Part shown: positions 44,575-56,302 of the stretch, in pieces | Numbering within the stretch: the first letter of the stretch is position 1 | Layout of the letters: each line of letters opens with the position of its first letter | NCBI GenBank assembly: GCA_016874715.1 | Contig: VGTK01000009.1 | Location: 1-62,255 of the forward strand | Direction: 5' to 3' | From: Deltaproteobacteria bacterium | GTDB lineage: Bacteria; Desulfobacterota; Binatia; UBA12015 | DNA: 62,255 nt | Notes under the pieces: generated by a model | What the model was told of the DNA's origin: nothing | Seen by the model: the letters and a program-made list of their open reading frames with translations, nothing else | Databases searched by the model: none | Translations under genes and position numbers: made by a program

Positions 44575-45474
44575 CTACTTCTCGCCGACCACGTACACGA
44601 GCCAGCTGTACTGCTGCTCCACGTTCTCGAGCTCCACGTAGTCGCCGTCGCCGTAGATCATGTCGTCGTCGCTGCCGGCCGTGTCGCTCTCGTCGCACGT
44701 CGCCCAGAACACGCGGGCCTTCGAGTAGCCGCACTCGAGCAGCAGCTCGCGCAGCTCCGGAATCGTCCACAGCCGCCAGTCGTAGGTGAACGCACGGTCG
44801 ATACGCGAGCCGTCGGGGAACCTGAAGTGGATGTGGCAGAGCGTCTCGTGCGTGATCGGGTCGTAGCGCTTCTGCTCCCACACGTAGGTGAAGCCGTTCA
44901 GCTCGCGCTCCTCCTTCACCACGTCGATCGCGCCGGTGCCGCCGTAGAGCTCGAGGAACAGGAGCCCGTCGTCGGCGAGGCCCGCGTGCGCGGCCTTCAG
45001 GTAGCGCTTCAGCTGCGCGCGCCGCTTGAAGACGCAGAAGCTGAAGTTCATCGCGCAGATCACGTCGGCGTTCGTGCGCCGCGCCGCGAGGACGTCGCCG
45101 TGCACGAGCTGCATGCGGCCGCGCAGCGCGCGCGCGTTGGGCTCGAGGTTCCGGCGTCGCGCCGCCGCGAGCGTCGGCTCGTCGAGGTCGACCCCGATCG
45201 CACGGCGGCCGGGGGCGCTCCGGCACCAGCACAGCGACAGCTTCGCCGTGCCGCAGAAGTCCTCGCGCAGGACCCGGGCCTCGCGTCCGCGGAGCCTGCG
45301 GTAGGTCTCCGCGAAGAACGCGACGTCGTCGTCCGGCCGCTGCACGGAGCTCTCGTACAGCGCGAACGGGTCGCGGCGCTCCGCCATCGTGGTGCCGCGC
45401 TTGCCCCGCGCGGCCAGCGGTGCGCGCCGGCTGCGGGTGTCGGTCGCTCCTGCCTTCGTCTTCGCCTTCGCCAT
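44575..45474 (-). CDS. Class I SAM-dependent methyltransferase
   Basis: 299 residues from the ATG at 45474; the first ~35 are a basic Lys/Arg/Ala tail. The SAM fold: REDFCGTAKLSLCWCRS in place of the usual glycine loop, IGVDLDEPTLAAARRRNLEP, MQLVHGDVLA, ADVICAMNFSFCVFKRRAQLKRYLKAAHAGLADDGLLFLELYGG. The C-terminal beta sheet ends YSWLVYVVGEK. The FCVF and LRED-C residues are unusual. Substrate unknown. The gene converges on the HODM-like gene with 18 bp between stops. Confidence 0.85.
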   Translation of the reverse strand: MAKAKTKAGATDTRSRRAPLAARGKRGTTMAERRDPFALYESSVQRPDDDVAFFAETYRRLRGREARVLREDFCGTAKLSLCWCRSAPGRRAIGVDLDEPTLAAARRRNLEPNARALRGRMQLVHGDVLAARRTNADVICAMNFSFCVFKRRAQLKRYLKAAHAGLADDGLLFLELYGGTGAIDVVKEERELNGFTYVWEQKRYDPITHETLCHIHFRFPDGSRIDRAFTYDWRLWTIPELRELLLECGYSKARVFWATCDESDTAGSDDDMIYGDGDYVELENVEQQYSWLVYVVGEK

Positions 45475-45612
45475 CCGGTACCCGGACCGCCGTCGCAAGG
45501 ACCGCCTCGTGCGGCGCGGCCGGCGGGTCCTCCTCCCGCGCGGTCCATACCAGCCGGAGGCGCAGCACTCCCGTCACATCAAGACGTCGGATGAACACGC
45601 CCGGAGCGTCTT

Positions 45613-45649
45613 CATCGCTTCGTGGTCGGCGAAGCCGGAACGGACGTCA
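45613..45649 (-). repeat. Dispersed element, copy 3, supplying a stop codon
   Basis: On the minus strand: TGACGTCCGTTCCGGCTTCG, CCGACCACGAAGCGATGAAG, and a second half ending GTTCATCCGACGTC at about 45580. Its TGA is the stop codon of the tag gene. Confidence 0.8.
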
Positions 45650-46242
45650 GACCTCGTCGTGGCGGATGCACGACACGAGGTGGTCGTCGACCATGCCGGT
45701 CGCCTGCATGAGCGCGTAGCAGATGGTCGTGCCGACGAACTTGAAGCCGCGTGTCTTCAGGTCCCGGCTCATCGCGTCCGACTGCGGCGTCGACACCGGC
45801 ACGTCGCGCACGCTGCGGAAGCGGCTCCGTACCGGCTGGCCGCCGACGAAGCTCCACAGGTAGGTCGCGAACGAGCCATGGTCCTCGCGCACGCGCAGGA
45901 ACGCGCGCGCGTTGCCGGCCGTCGCCGCGACCTTCGCCCGATTGCGAATGATGCCGGGATCGGCGAGCAGCCGCGCCTCGTCGCGCGCGCCGTAGCGCGC
46001 GACGCGCTCGGGTCGAAGCCGTGCAGGGCACGGCGATACCCCTCGCGGCGTGCGAGGACTGTCGCCCAGCTGGGGCCCGCCTGCGCCCCCTCGAGAATCA
46101 GGAACTCGAACAGCCCGCGCTCGTCACGGAGCGGCACGCCCCACTCCTCGTCGTGGTAGGAGACCATGTGCGGCGCGCTGCCCGCCCACGGACAGCGCGT
46201 GCGGCCGTCGTCGGCCGCGGGTCGATGCTCGATGCGTCCCAT
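45647..46242 (-). pseudogene. tag: DNA-3-methyladenine glycosylase I, frameshifted
   Basis: The start at 46242 has a GGGAGG ribosome site. The frame reads CPWAGSAPHMVSYHDEEWGVPL, EFLILEGAQAGPSWATVLARREGYRRALHGFDP, a textbook Tag N-terminus including the Zn-snap Cys and His. Near 46010-46014 a single base is missing: reading on in the +1 frame gives the expected ERVARYGARDEARLLADPGIIR, then REDHGSFATYLWSFVGGQP, LKTRGFKFVGTTICYALMQATGMVDDHLVSC to the stop at 45647. All catalytic and Zn residues are present across the two frames. So this is a recent 1-bp deletion or a sequence error in an otherwise complete gene for 3-methyladenine repair. Confidence 0.88.
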
Positions 46243-46329
46243 CCGTCCACCTCCCGGAAACGCATGCGTCGCCGCAGCCGACACGGTGACGCAAGGTCCC
46301 GGGCGTGGAGCGGCTCGTCGGCGGCGCCG

Positions 46330-48147
46330 TCAGGCCGCGGAGGAAGCGCCCGCGACGCCATGCCTGTCGTCGGCGGGCACCGGGATGGCGAAGGTGAAGG
46401 CGCTGCCGCGGCCGAGCTCGCTCGCGACGGTGATCTCGCCGCCGAGCTGGTGGACCAGGCGCTGCACGATGTGCAGCCCGAGCCCGGCGCCGCGGTAGCT
46501 CCGCGCGTCGGAGCTGTCGATCTGACGGAACATGTCGAAGATGATCGGCAGGTGGTGCGACGCGATCCCGATGCCGGTGTCGCGGACGACGAAGCGTGCG
46601 GAGCGGCCCTCGCGTGTACAGCTCAGCACCACCTCGCCGCGCAGCGTGAACTTCAGAGCGTTTCCCACGAGGTTCTTGAGGATGGTGCGCAGCTTTCTGC
46701 GGTCGGTCGTGACGACCAGGCTCGCGGGCCCCTCCCAGCGCAGCGCCACGTCGTCGAGCCGCATCGCGGCTGCGAACTCGTTCGCCAGCTCGGCGAACAC
46801 GGCTGGAACGTCCACCCGCTCCGGCACCGGCGGATCGCCACCCGCCTCGAGCCGGCCCAAGCTCAGCGTATCCTCGACCAGCTCGAGCAGCTCGAGCCCG
46901 GAACGCCGCACGCGTGCCAGGATCTCCGCCCAATCGGCCGGGACGGAGCTGTCGCTCAGCATCTCGGCATAGCCGAGGATCACGCTCACCGGCGTGCGCA
47001 GCTCGTGCGACATGGTCGAGACGAAGTCCGACTTGAGCCGGCTCGCCTCGCGCAGCTCGTCGAGCAGGCGGACGTTCTGCAGGGCGAGCGACGCCAGGTA
47101 GGCAGTCCCGAGCAGGATGCGCTTCTGCGGGTCCGAGAACGGCCGGCTGCCGTCGCGGTAGTGCGCGGTGATCACGCCGATCACTTCGTCACCGTGGCGC
47201 AGCGGCGCCAGCAGGGTTCGCGGGTAGCCGCGGCGCTCGCGCGGCGGGCCGAGCTCGGCAGGGCGCGCCACGGTGCCGTCGACCTCCACGACGCTCTCGT
47301 GCGCGAGGCGGCCGAGCAGCGGCTGCATGGCGCTCGCCGAAACGCGGAGGCTCTCGACGAACGGCAGATCCGCGGGGCGGTGCCCGAACGACGAGCTCAC
47401 CGCGAAGGTGTCGTCGCCCGCGTCGTACAGAACGAGCGCCGTCTGGTCGCAGCTCAGCAGCTCGGCGACCAGCCCGCACAGGCCGCCCAGCACCCCCGAG
47501 GTTGCCTCGCTGCGGATCATCTCCTCGCCGACCCGCGCCAGCGCCGCCGACACCCTCGACTCGACCGCGAGCCGCTCCTCGGTGCGCCACCGCTCCGCCC
47601 AGTGCTGCTCGTGCTCGCGTGCGATCCAGACCGAGCCCAGCAGGACGATCGCCGAGGAGATCCAGAGGTAGAGCGGGTCCACCGGCACGTTCTCCGGCAG
47701 CGCGTGCGACGCGGCGGCGATCGACCCCCCCGCGCACGCGACGGAGAGCAGCTGCGGCGCCCCGCCCCACGGGACGAAGGTCGCCGTCGCCATCGACATC
47801 GCGAGCAGCAGCAGCACCGCCGCGAGTATCTCGCCGCGCACCACGGCCGAGAGAATGGTGGTGAGGTAGACGGCGCCGAGGACGGCGGCCGCCAGCCAGC
47901 GCAGCCGGGCGACGTCGGACTCGCGCGAGGTCGCGCGCAGCAGGAACACGAGCAGCGAGACCTGCACGAGCTTGATGGCGAGCAGCTCCACGACGCCGTC
48001 GCCCTGGACCGCGAGGTCGGACACGACGAACGCCACCATCCCGAGCGCGACGATGAGCGCGCCCGCGCGCAGGCGACGGGCGAGCAGTCCGATGCCGGAC
48101 TCCATCCCCACCTGAGCGTCGTTCGAGACATCCCCGGACCCGGGCAT
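46330..48147 (-). CDS. Membrane sensor histidine kinase (6TM-GAF-HisKA-HATPase)
   Basis: 605 residues from the ATG at 48147, with AGGAGGG upstream. About six transmembrane segments (roughly 26-44, 55-71, 83-100, 107-124, 130-148, 160-176) form an integral sensor. A GAF-like domain follows (~200-355). The dimerisation/phosphoacceptor helix has H381 in FVSTMSHELRTPVSVILGY. The ATPase domain shows the N box ILKNLVGNALKFT, G1 VRDTGIGI, and G2 SYRGAGLGLHIV. No receiver domain or adjacent response regulator is present, so it is an orphan kinase. Downstream of aidB on the same strand, 97 bp apart. Confidence 0.92.
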   Translation of the reverse strand: MPGSGDVSNDAQVGMESGIGLLARRLRAGALIVALGMVAFVVSDLAVQGDGVVELLAIKLVQVSLLVFLLRATSRESDVARLRWLAAAVLGAVYLTTILSAVVRGEILAAVLLLLAMSMATATFVPWGGAPQLLSVACAGGSIAAASHALPENVPVDPLYLWISSAIVLLGSVWIAREHEQHWAERWRTEERLAVESRVSAALARVGEEMIRSEATSGVLGGLCGLVAELLSCDQTALVLYDAGDDTFAVSSSFGHRPADLPFVESLRVSASAMQPLLGRLAHESVVEVDGTVARPAELGPPRERRGYPRTLLAPLRHGDEVIGVITAHYRDGSRPFSDPQKRILLGTAYLASLALQNVRLLDELREASRLKSDFVSTMSHELRTPVSVILGYAEMLSDSSVPADWAEILARVRRSGLELLELVEDTLSLGRLEAGGDPPVPERVDVPAVFAELANEFAAAMRLDDVALRWEGPASLVVTTDRRKLRTILKNLVGNALKFTLRGEVVLSCTREGRSARFVVRDTGIGIASHHLPIIFDMFRQIDSSDARSYRGAGLGLHIVQRLVHQLGGEITVASELGRGSAFTFAIPVPADDRHGVAGASSAA

Positions 48148-48243
48148 CGATCCCTCCTACCGGCTATCCCGCGACTTGCGAAGAGAGCGGCACACGGCGG
48201 CGTTCGTCGGGTAACCTTCCAATTGACCTGCCCGAGCGGGCGC

Positions 48244-49913
48244 TCAGGCGGTCGCGCCCCCCGGCGCACGAGGCCGTCCAGGTCGAGCCCCGCGGGCAGC
48301 GTCCCGTAGACCCGCCCGTGGTCGCCGGCGAGGCGGGACGCGCAGAAGGCGTCCGCGACCGCCGGCGGCGCGTGCCGGACCAGCAGCGCGCCCTGCAGGG
48401 CGAGCGCCATCTGCTCGGTCACCCGGCGGGCGCGAAGCTCCAGGTCGGCTCCGTCGTGCAGCGCGTCCCGGACGGCGTCGATCGACGCGTCGAGCCGGCG
48501 GTCGCCGCCGCGCGCGCGCTCGAGCTCCGCGAGAAACGCCTCCACCGAGCCCGGCTCGCGGGCCATCGCGCGCAGCACGTCGAGGCAGATGACGTTGCCC
48601 GAGCCCTCCCAGATGCCGTTGAGCGGCGCCTCGCGGTAGAGGCGCGGGAGCAGGCTCTCCTCGACGTAGCCCGCCCCGCCGAGGCACTCGAGCGCCTCGA
48701 CGACGTGCCCGGGCGCGCGCTTGTTGAGCCAGTACCTCGCCACGGCGGTCGCGATGCGGCAGAACGCCTGCGCCTCCTCGGCGCCGGTCGCGGCGTCGTC
48801 GAAGCCGCGCGAGATGCGCATCGCCAGCGCCGTCGCGGCCTCCGCCTCGACCACCAGGTCGCCCAGCACGTTGCGCATCAGCGGCTGCTCGACCAGGCGC
48901 CTCGCAAAGGCGGTCCGGTGCGCGACGTGGTGCGACGCCTGGATCACCGCCTGGCGCATGAACGACGCGGGCGCGGTCACGGTGTCGTTGCGGGTGTGGT
49001 GCACCATGTCGAGGATCGTACGCACGCCGCGCCCGTCCTCGCCGACCATACGCGCCCACGTGTCCTGGTACTCGATCTCCGACGACGCGTTGGAGTGGTT
49101 GCCGAGCTTGTCCTTCAGGCGCTGGACGAAGAGGCGGTTGCGCGTCCCGTCGGGGCGCCAGCGCGGCACGAGGAAGCACGAGAGTCCGCGCGCGGTGCTG
49201 GCGAGGGTGAGGAACGCATCGGACATCGGCGCCGAGCAGAACCACTTGTGGCCGGTGAGCAGGTACTCACTGCCCGGGCCGCCCGCGCCGACCGGGCGCG
49301 CGACCGTGCTGTTGGCGCGCACGTCGGAGCCGCCCTGCTTCTCGGTCATCGCCATGCCGAAGGTGGCACCGCTCTTCTCCTCGACCGGGATGCAGCGCGG
49401 ATCGTACGACCGCGCCGTGACCTTCGGCTCCCACTCCGCCGCGATCTCAGGCTGCCGTCGCAGCGCCGGCACGACCGCGTACGTCATCGTCAGCGGGCAG
49501 CACACGCCCGCCTCGACCTGCGACAGCAGGTAGAGCATCACCGAGTGTGCGACGTGCGCCCCGGGCTGCGGGTCGCGCCAGGGCAGCGACGGCATGCCCT
49601 GCTCGACCGCGAGGCGCATCAGCTCGTGGTACGCGGGGTGGTACTCGACCTCGTCGACACGCTGCCCGTAGCGGTCGAAGATGCGCAACTCCGGCTTGAA
49701 GCGGTTCGCGCCGAAGCCGAGACGCTGCACGCGCTAGGCCCCCATGAGCGCGCCGAACGCGCGCAGCTCGCTCTCCGCCCAGCCCGCCCCTTCGCGCCGC
49801 ACCGCCTCCACCAGCGCCGGGTCGGCGTCGAAGAGGTTGTAGTCCTCGAGCGGCGGCACCTGGTTCCCGACCTGGTGCGTGCCGAGGTCGGTGAGCGGCG
49901 CGCGCGCGGACAT
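48244..49913 (-). pseudogene. aidB: AidB-type acyl-CoA dehydrogenase, interrupted
   Basis: From the ATG at 49913, MSARAPLTDLGTHQVGNQVPP, VRREGAGWAESELRAFGALMGA, then an in-frame TAG (49734-49736). The same frame resumes as RVQRLGFGANRFKPELRIFDRYGQR. The rest is a full AidB: ITMTYAVVP-type ...PLTMTYAVVPALRR, MAMTEKQGGSDV, GHKWFCSAPMSDAFL, KDKLGNHSNASSEIEYQ, EALECLGGAGYVEESLLPRLYREAPLNGIWEGSGN. Near the 3' end a C6 run (48257-48262) looks one base short. With it corrected the protein ends LVRRGGATA at 48244; otherwise the frame overruns into the kinase gene. AidB belongs to the adaptive alkylation response, which fits the nearby tag. Confidence 0.85.
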
Positions 49914-50452
49914 CAGGCATCGGCCTCGAGCGCGAAGTCGAGGTTCTCGTCGTCGCACGTCGCCGCGAGCTGGCTCCTGAGCTCCGACAGCACGATCTTC
50001 GACGGCACGTGCAGCTTCGCCTCGAGCACGAACAGCGGCGTGCCGCTCTCGGCGGCGTAGGTGACGCGGGACTCGAGCGAGGCGACGTTGACACCGCGGC
50101 TGGCGAGGATCGCCGCGATCGACTGCACGATCCCGGGACGGTCGGCCCCGCTCACCTGGATGCGATACGGCAGGAAGTCCGTCGGCGCCGCGACGCGGGT
50201 GGTCTCCTTGAGGATGCAGCGCAGCCTGGAGGCGGTCTCGAGCTGCGCGCCGATCTGCTTCACCCGCTCGATCGCGTCGGCGCCGCCCGAGATCAGCAGG
50301 ATGATCGCGAACTCGCCGCCGAGCACGGCCATCCGGCTGTCCTCGAGGTTGGCGCCGGCCTCGCGGACCAGCGACGACATCTCGTTCACCAGCCCCGGCC
50401 GGTCCGGACCCACGGCGGTGAGAACGACGTAGCGGCGGTCTTGCGTCTGCAT
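49913..50452 (-). CDS. Double-ACT-domain regulator (GcvR-like)
   Basis: 179 residues from the ATG at 50452. Two ACT domains in tandem: YVVLTAVGPDRPGLVNEMSSLVREAGANLEDSRMAVLGGEFAII and YRIQVSGADRPGIVQSIAAILASRGVNVASLESRV. Each has the DRPG-type ligand loop. This is the architecture of the glycine cleavage system transcriptional repressor GcvR and related amino-acid-sensing proteins. A DNA-binding domain is absent; GcvR acts on a partner activator, which is not seen here. Its stop overlaps the aidB start by one base (TGATG), so the two are probably co-transcribed. Confidence 0.87.
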   Translation of the reverse strand: MQTQDRRYVVLTAVGPDRPGLVNEMSSLVREAGANLEDSRMAVLGGEFAIILLISGGADAIERVKQIGAQLETASRLRCILKETTRVAAPTDFLPYRIQVSGADRPGIVQSIAAILASRGVNVASLESRVTYAAESGTPLFVLEAKLHVPSKIVLSELRSQLAATCDDENLDFALEADA

Positions 50453-50541
50453 CTCGGCCCCTCCCCCGCATGCGATATGCCCCCGGAACCTGGACCTCAA
50501 GCCCGGGCGGCATCCCGCCGAAACGGCGTGTGAGGCGAGAC

Positions 50542-52941
<2,400 letters not shown>

Positions 52942-53031
52942 CCGGGCGCGCGCCGTGACCGGGCGTGCAGGCGCGAAGCCGGGAGGAGCCCGGGGCGGCT
53001 TCGCGCGCCGCCGGTTGACCGGGCACGCGCC

Positions 53032-54099
53032 GTGACCGAACATCGACGGGTGATGGCACGACCGCTCGTCGCAACGTCGCCCGCCGCGGGAAGGCTTGCC
53101 TGGTCGCGCGACGAGCTGCTCGCCGAGCACCCGTACGCGCGTCCGCACGAGGCCGCCGGGCGCCGCCTGCACGGCGGCTTCGACGCGCAGGGCGCGTACG
53201 TTCCGCCGCGCACCCTGCACCGCTGGCCGGCGATCCGCGCCTGGCAGGACGCGCTCGCGGCGCGCGACTTCCCGCTGATCGAGGCGACCACCCGGCTGCT
53301 GTCGGCCGGCTCGTACCCGACCGGCGAGCAGCAGAAGCTGCTGCTGCAGCACGGCCTCGGCGAGACCCTCTGGAACGCGCTCACCATCACCGGCGTCATC
53401 GAGGCGCGCGGGCGCCTGCTGATCGACCTGCCGGCGCCCGACTTCCAGAAGATCGTGCTCGAGGACCTGTCCGGCACCGCGACCGGGCACCTCGTGAAGG
53501 GACTCCTCACCGCGCACGGCATGGACGAGGGCGGCGATCCGCACACCGGGCTCGGCGCGCACGACGAGATGTGGTTCGCGATCCGCGACCTGGTCTTCGG
53601 CGCGGGCGCGTATCCGTTCCCCGAGGTGCCGGCGACCATCGCCCGACCCGAGGGCGGGCGCCTCGCGCCCGAGGTCCCGCTCGGCCACGAGCAGATGCTG
53701 TCGCTGCTGATGAACGTGCTGATGATCGAGATCCGCGCCGAGAACGGCTTCGCGTTCACGCAGCGCCTGCTCGCCGACCCCGAGCTGTTCGCCGACCGCC
53801 GCGACGCCGCACGCCTCGGCCACGAGCTGGTCGAGCGCATCCGCACCGACGAGGCGGTCCACGTGGCGTACCTGCAGCTGGTGCTGTCCGAGCTGCGCAG
53901 CTTCACCATCGTCGCGAAGGACGGCCGCCACGTCCCCGGCCGGGAGATCATCGACCCGATGTGGGCGACCCTCGTGCAGTGGCACGCGGTCGAGAACCCG
54001 CGACTCGCGCGCGCACAGCTGCGTGACGTGCTGCACGCGCGCATCCGCGCGCACGCCGACGGCGAGCGGCTGGTCGCGGCGTTCGAAGCGCTCGGTTAG
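53032..54099 (+). CDS. Hypothetical protein, possibly ferritin-like
   Basis: 355 residues from a GTG at 53032; a GTG at 53050 and an ATG at 53053 are alternatives. The translation is mostly helical with no signal peptide. Two helices carry acidic/His patterns reminiscent of di-iron four-helix bundles: LGHEQMLSLLMNVLMIEIRAENGFAF and VERIRTDEAVHVAYLQLVLSEL (E...DE-x2-H), the latter an E-x2-H-type metal motif. LLSAGSYPTGEQQKLLLQHGLGETLWNALTITG is another distinctive block. I do not recognise a named family. A non-heme di-iron oxygenase or ferritin-like protein is the best guess. Alone between the hybrid kinase and dodecin genes. Confidence 0.6.
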   Translation: MTEHRRVMARPLVATSPAAGRLAWSRDELLAEHPYARPHEAAGRRLHGGFDAQGAYVPPRTLHRWPAIRAWQDALAARDFPLIEATTRLLSAGSYPTGEQQKLLLQHGLGETLWNALTITGVIEARGRLLIDLPAPDFQKIVLEDLSGTATGHLVKGLLTAHGMDEGGDPHTGLGAHDEMWFAIRDLVFGAGAYPFPEVPATIARPEGGRLAPEVPLGHEQMLSLLMNVLMIEIRAENGFAFTQRLLADPELFADRRDAARLGHELVERIRTDEAVHVAYLQLVLSELRSFTIVAKDGRHVPGREIIDPMWATLVQWHAVENPRLARAQLRDVLHARIRAHADGERLVAAFEALG

Positions 54100-54273
54100 G
54101 CCGTTTCACGGTCGCTCGCCGCTCGCTCGAGAGCCGCAGACGAGGGTGGTTGGCACGCCGGAGCCGCGGGCGTATGGTCGAGCCTCCGCAGCCACTTCAC
54201 CGGCATTTCTCGCACCGCCAGAGACTTCGGGTCCGCCACCCGCACCACGACGTGCAGCGAGGGAGAACGAGCC

Positions 54274-54483
54274 ATGGCCGAGAGCGTGTACAAGGTGATC
54301 GATCCGGTCGGCACCAGCACCGAGTCGTGGGAGCGTGCCGCCGCCGCGGCGGTCGAGAAGGCGTCGAAGTCGCTACGCGACTTGCGCATCGCCGAGGTCT
54401 CGCAGCTCGACCTGCAGCTCGAGGACGGCGCGGTGCGTGCCTACCGGGCGAAGGTGAAGGTCTCGTTCAAGTACGAGGACTGA
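54274..54483 (+). CDS. Dodecin (flavin-storage protein)
   Basis: 69 residues from the ATG at 54274, with GAGGGAGAA upstream. A full dodecin: VYKVIDPVGTSTESWERAAAAAVEKASKSLRDLRIAEV, LDLQLEDGAVRAYRAKVKVSFKYE. The W in ESWERA is the flavin-stacking tryptophan of the family. Twelve copies assemble a hollow shell that binds riboflavin, FMN or FAD. Its TGA stop is the first triplet of a dispersed repeat element. Several flavoenzymes are encoded in the window (BVMO, sthA, aidB, PPOX), but none is adjacent. Confidence 0.95.
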   Translation: MAESVYKVIDPVGTSTESWERAAAAAVEKASKSLRDLRIAEVSQLDLQLEDGAVRAYRAKVKVSFKYED

Positions 54484-54594
54484 CGTCCGCACCGGCTTCG
54501 CCCGCCGAAGGATGAAGCTGGTGCGGCGCTCCATCCGACGCCCGCACCGGCTTCGTCGGCACGAAGGATGGGCCAGGTGCGGCGCCCCTTCCGA
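54481..54594 (+). repeat. Dispersed element, copies 4 and 5 in tandem
   Basis: Copy 4 starts at the dodecin stop (TGACGTCCGCACCGGCTTCG, then CCGAAGGATG and GGCGCTCCATCCGACG). Copy 5 follows with a 55-bp period (CGCACCGGCTTCGTCGGCAC, GAAGGATG, then CGCCCCTTCCGACG). The pair ends at the stop of the convergent hemolysin III gene. Confidence 0.85.
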
Positions 54595-54600
54595 CGCCGC

Positions 54601-55287
54601 TCAGCCGAGCGCGGCGCGCGAGAAGGGCAGCACGAAGACCCAGACCGCGACGGCGAACGCCGCACTGCCGCCGATCACGAACAGGTGGAAGACCTCGTGG
54701 TAGCCGAACACCTGCGGGCACGGGTCCGGCCGCTGCAAGGCGTAGATCACCGCACCAACGGTGTAGAGCACACCGCCGCCGAGCAGCAGCCCGACCGCCG
54801 GCGGTGGCAGGTGGGCCGCGAACGACGGCAGCAGCACGACGCCGATCCAGCCCATGCCGACGTAGAGGCTCGCGGTGAGCCAGCGCGGCAGGTGGTCGGT
54901 GAAGACGGACAGCACGACCCCCGCGCCCGCGATGCTCCACATCACGGTCAGCATCGTCGTGCGGAACGACCCGTCGAGGACGTTGACGCACAAGGGCGTG
55001 AAGGTGCCGGCGATCAGCACGTAGATGTTGGCGTGGTCGAGCGCGCGCAGGATGCGCTCGGTGCGCGGCTGCCAGCGCCCGATGTGGTAGGTCGCGCTGA
55101 CCGCGTACAGCAGGATCATGCTGACGCCGAAGACCAGCATCGACAGCGCACGCGGGCGATCGTCGCCGCACAGGGCGTAGAGCGTGACGGTCGTCACCAG
55201 CGCCGCCACGGCCGCCCCGGCGTGGGACCAGCCCCGCAGCAGGGGCTTCGGCATGCGATCGGCGGCGATCCGGCTCGAGTGCTTCAT
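54601..55287 (-). CDS. Hemolysin III family (PAQR/YqfA-like) membrane protein
   Basis: 228 residues from the ATG at 55287, with seven predicted transmembrane helices. The PAQR signature is intact: the S-x3-H motif in YAVSATYHIGRW, the D in ALDHANIYVLIAGTFTP, and H-x3-H in FGYHEVFHLFVIGG. Together these form a Zn site in structurally known members of the CREST superfamily (hydrolase activity is proposed for some). It sits in the inner membrane. Convergent with dodecin, separated by the tandem dispersed elements. Confidence 0.9.
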   Translation of the reverse strand: MKHSSRIAADRMPKPLLRGWSHAGAAVAALVTTVTLYALCGDDRPRALSMLVFGVSMILLYAVSATYHIGRWQPRTERILRALDHANIYVLIAGTFTPLCVNVLDGSFRTTMLTVMWSIAGAGVVLSVFTDHLPRWLTASLYVGMGWIGVVLLPSFAAHLPPPAVGLLLGGGVLYTVGAVIYALQRPDPCPQVFGYHEVFHLFVIGGSAAFAVAVWVFVLPFSRAALG

Positions 55288-55485
55288 GCGCGACGCACAC
55301 GTCCACCGTCGCGGATCGTGTTCCAGGAGAGATACCTGCCTGCCGCGCACAAGTCGATCCCGTCTTACGGAGCCTCCGGGCGATGACACCGGCCGGGCCT
55401 TCGTTCCGGCGCGCGACCTGTGGTAGCGTCGCCGGTCGACGGCCTCAGCTTCGCCGATCCGCGAGCGATCCCACGGAGGACGGGC

Positions 55486-55863
55486 ATGAAGACGAACCTC
55501 GGACGGCACTCGGACACGATCTACGCGCTGCTGCGCATCGTCGTGGGCTTCTTCTTCGCCTGCCACGGCGCGCAGAAGGTGCTCGGGCTGTTCGGCGGTC
55601 CACCCGCCGAGGCGCCGGCGTTCGTCGTGTGGACGGCGGGCGGCATCGAGCTCGTCGCCGGCGTGCTGATCATGATCGGCCTCTTCACCAGCTGGGCTGC
55701 GTTCCTGTCGAGCGGAACGATGGCGTTCGCCTACTTCCTCGCGCACCTGTCGAAGGGCCTGCTGCCGATCCAGAACCACGGCGAGCTGGCCGCGGTCTAC
55801 GCGTTCGTGTTCCTGTACATCGCGGCGCGCGGCTCGGGGCCGCTGGCGGTGCAGCCGGACTGA
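55486..55863 (+). CDS. DoxX-family membrane protein
   Basis: 125 residues from the ATG at 55486, with GGAGGAC upstream. Four hydrophobic helices in the DoxX layout: YALLRIVVGFFFACHGAQKVLGLFGG, VWTAGGIELVAGVLIMIGLFTSWAAFLSSGTMAFAYF and LAAVYAFVFLYIAARG. The early R and the H-G-x-x-K of CHGAQK are typical. DoxX proteins are small quinone- or thiosulfate-linked membrane proteins; many have no assigned role. The TGA stop is the first triplet of a dispersed repeat element. Confidence 0.9.
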   Translation: MKTNLGRHSDTIYALLRIVVGFFFACHGAQKVLGLFGGPPAEAPAFVVWTAGGIELVAGVLIMIGLFTSWAAFLSSGTMAFAYFLAHLSKGLLPIQNHGELAAVYAFVFLYIAARGSGPLAVQPD

Positions 55864-55923
55864 CGTCCGCACCGGCTTCGCCGGCCACGAAGGATGGGAC
55901 CCGGCACGGCGTTCCACCTGACG
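55861..55923 (+). repeat. Dispersed element, copy 6 (best-preserved)
   Basis: TGACGTCCG, CACCGGCTTCGCCGGCCAC, GAAGGATGGGACC, then GGCGTTCCACCTGACGG. It begins at the DoxX stop codon. The central GGCTTCGCC forms a tetraloop hairpin, and the outer halves (ACGTCCG ... CTGACG) are partly complementary. Confidence 0.85.
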
Positions 55924-55971
55924 GCCTCCGGGGTCGATCGTATCGGACCTGGTCGTCCAAGACCGCGGGCG

Positions 55972-56110
55972 ATCCCCTACCTCGACACGAGCGCCCTGGT
56001 GAAGCTCCACACCGCTGAGCACGGAACCGACGTCGCAGCATCGGTCGACCGGCTCGACGCCGACTGGGCACGCTGCGGGGACGCGCGGAGGATCGCTCTC
56101 CGGGCTATCC
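55972..56110 (+). pseudogene. PIN-domain (VapC-like) toxin remnant
   Basis: A frame through 55972 reads IPYLDTSALVKLHTAEHGTD, which is the N-terminal signature of VapC/PIN ribonucleases including the first catalytic Asp. The start ATG is missing (ATC) and the rest of the domain is not recognisable after ~45 codons. No antitoxin is visible. It looks like a truncated relic in the otherwise empty 440-bp gap before the thaumatin-like gene. Confidence 0.6.
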
Positions 56111-56302
56111 TCCGAACCACAGCGGGGGTGGTGAGGAGGTCTTGCTGCTCGAGCGTAGGAGGCCGGAGCTGCTGCCGACACCAGACGCGCGCGGAACGCC
56201 GGGGCGAAGGGCATGACGCCGCACCGCAAACATCTGCGCTCGTACGTTCCGACAAACCAGGCGAGCGGTCGCCAGTCAGCGGCGTCGCTCGTGGGAGGAA
56301 CG

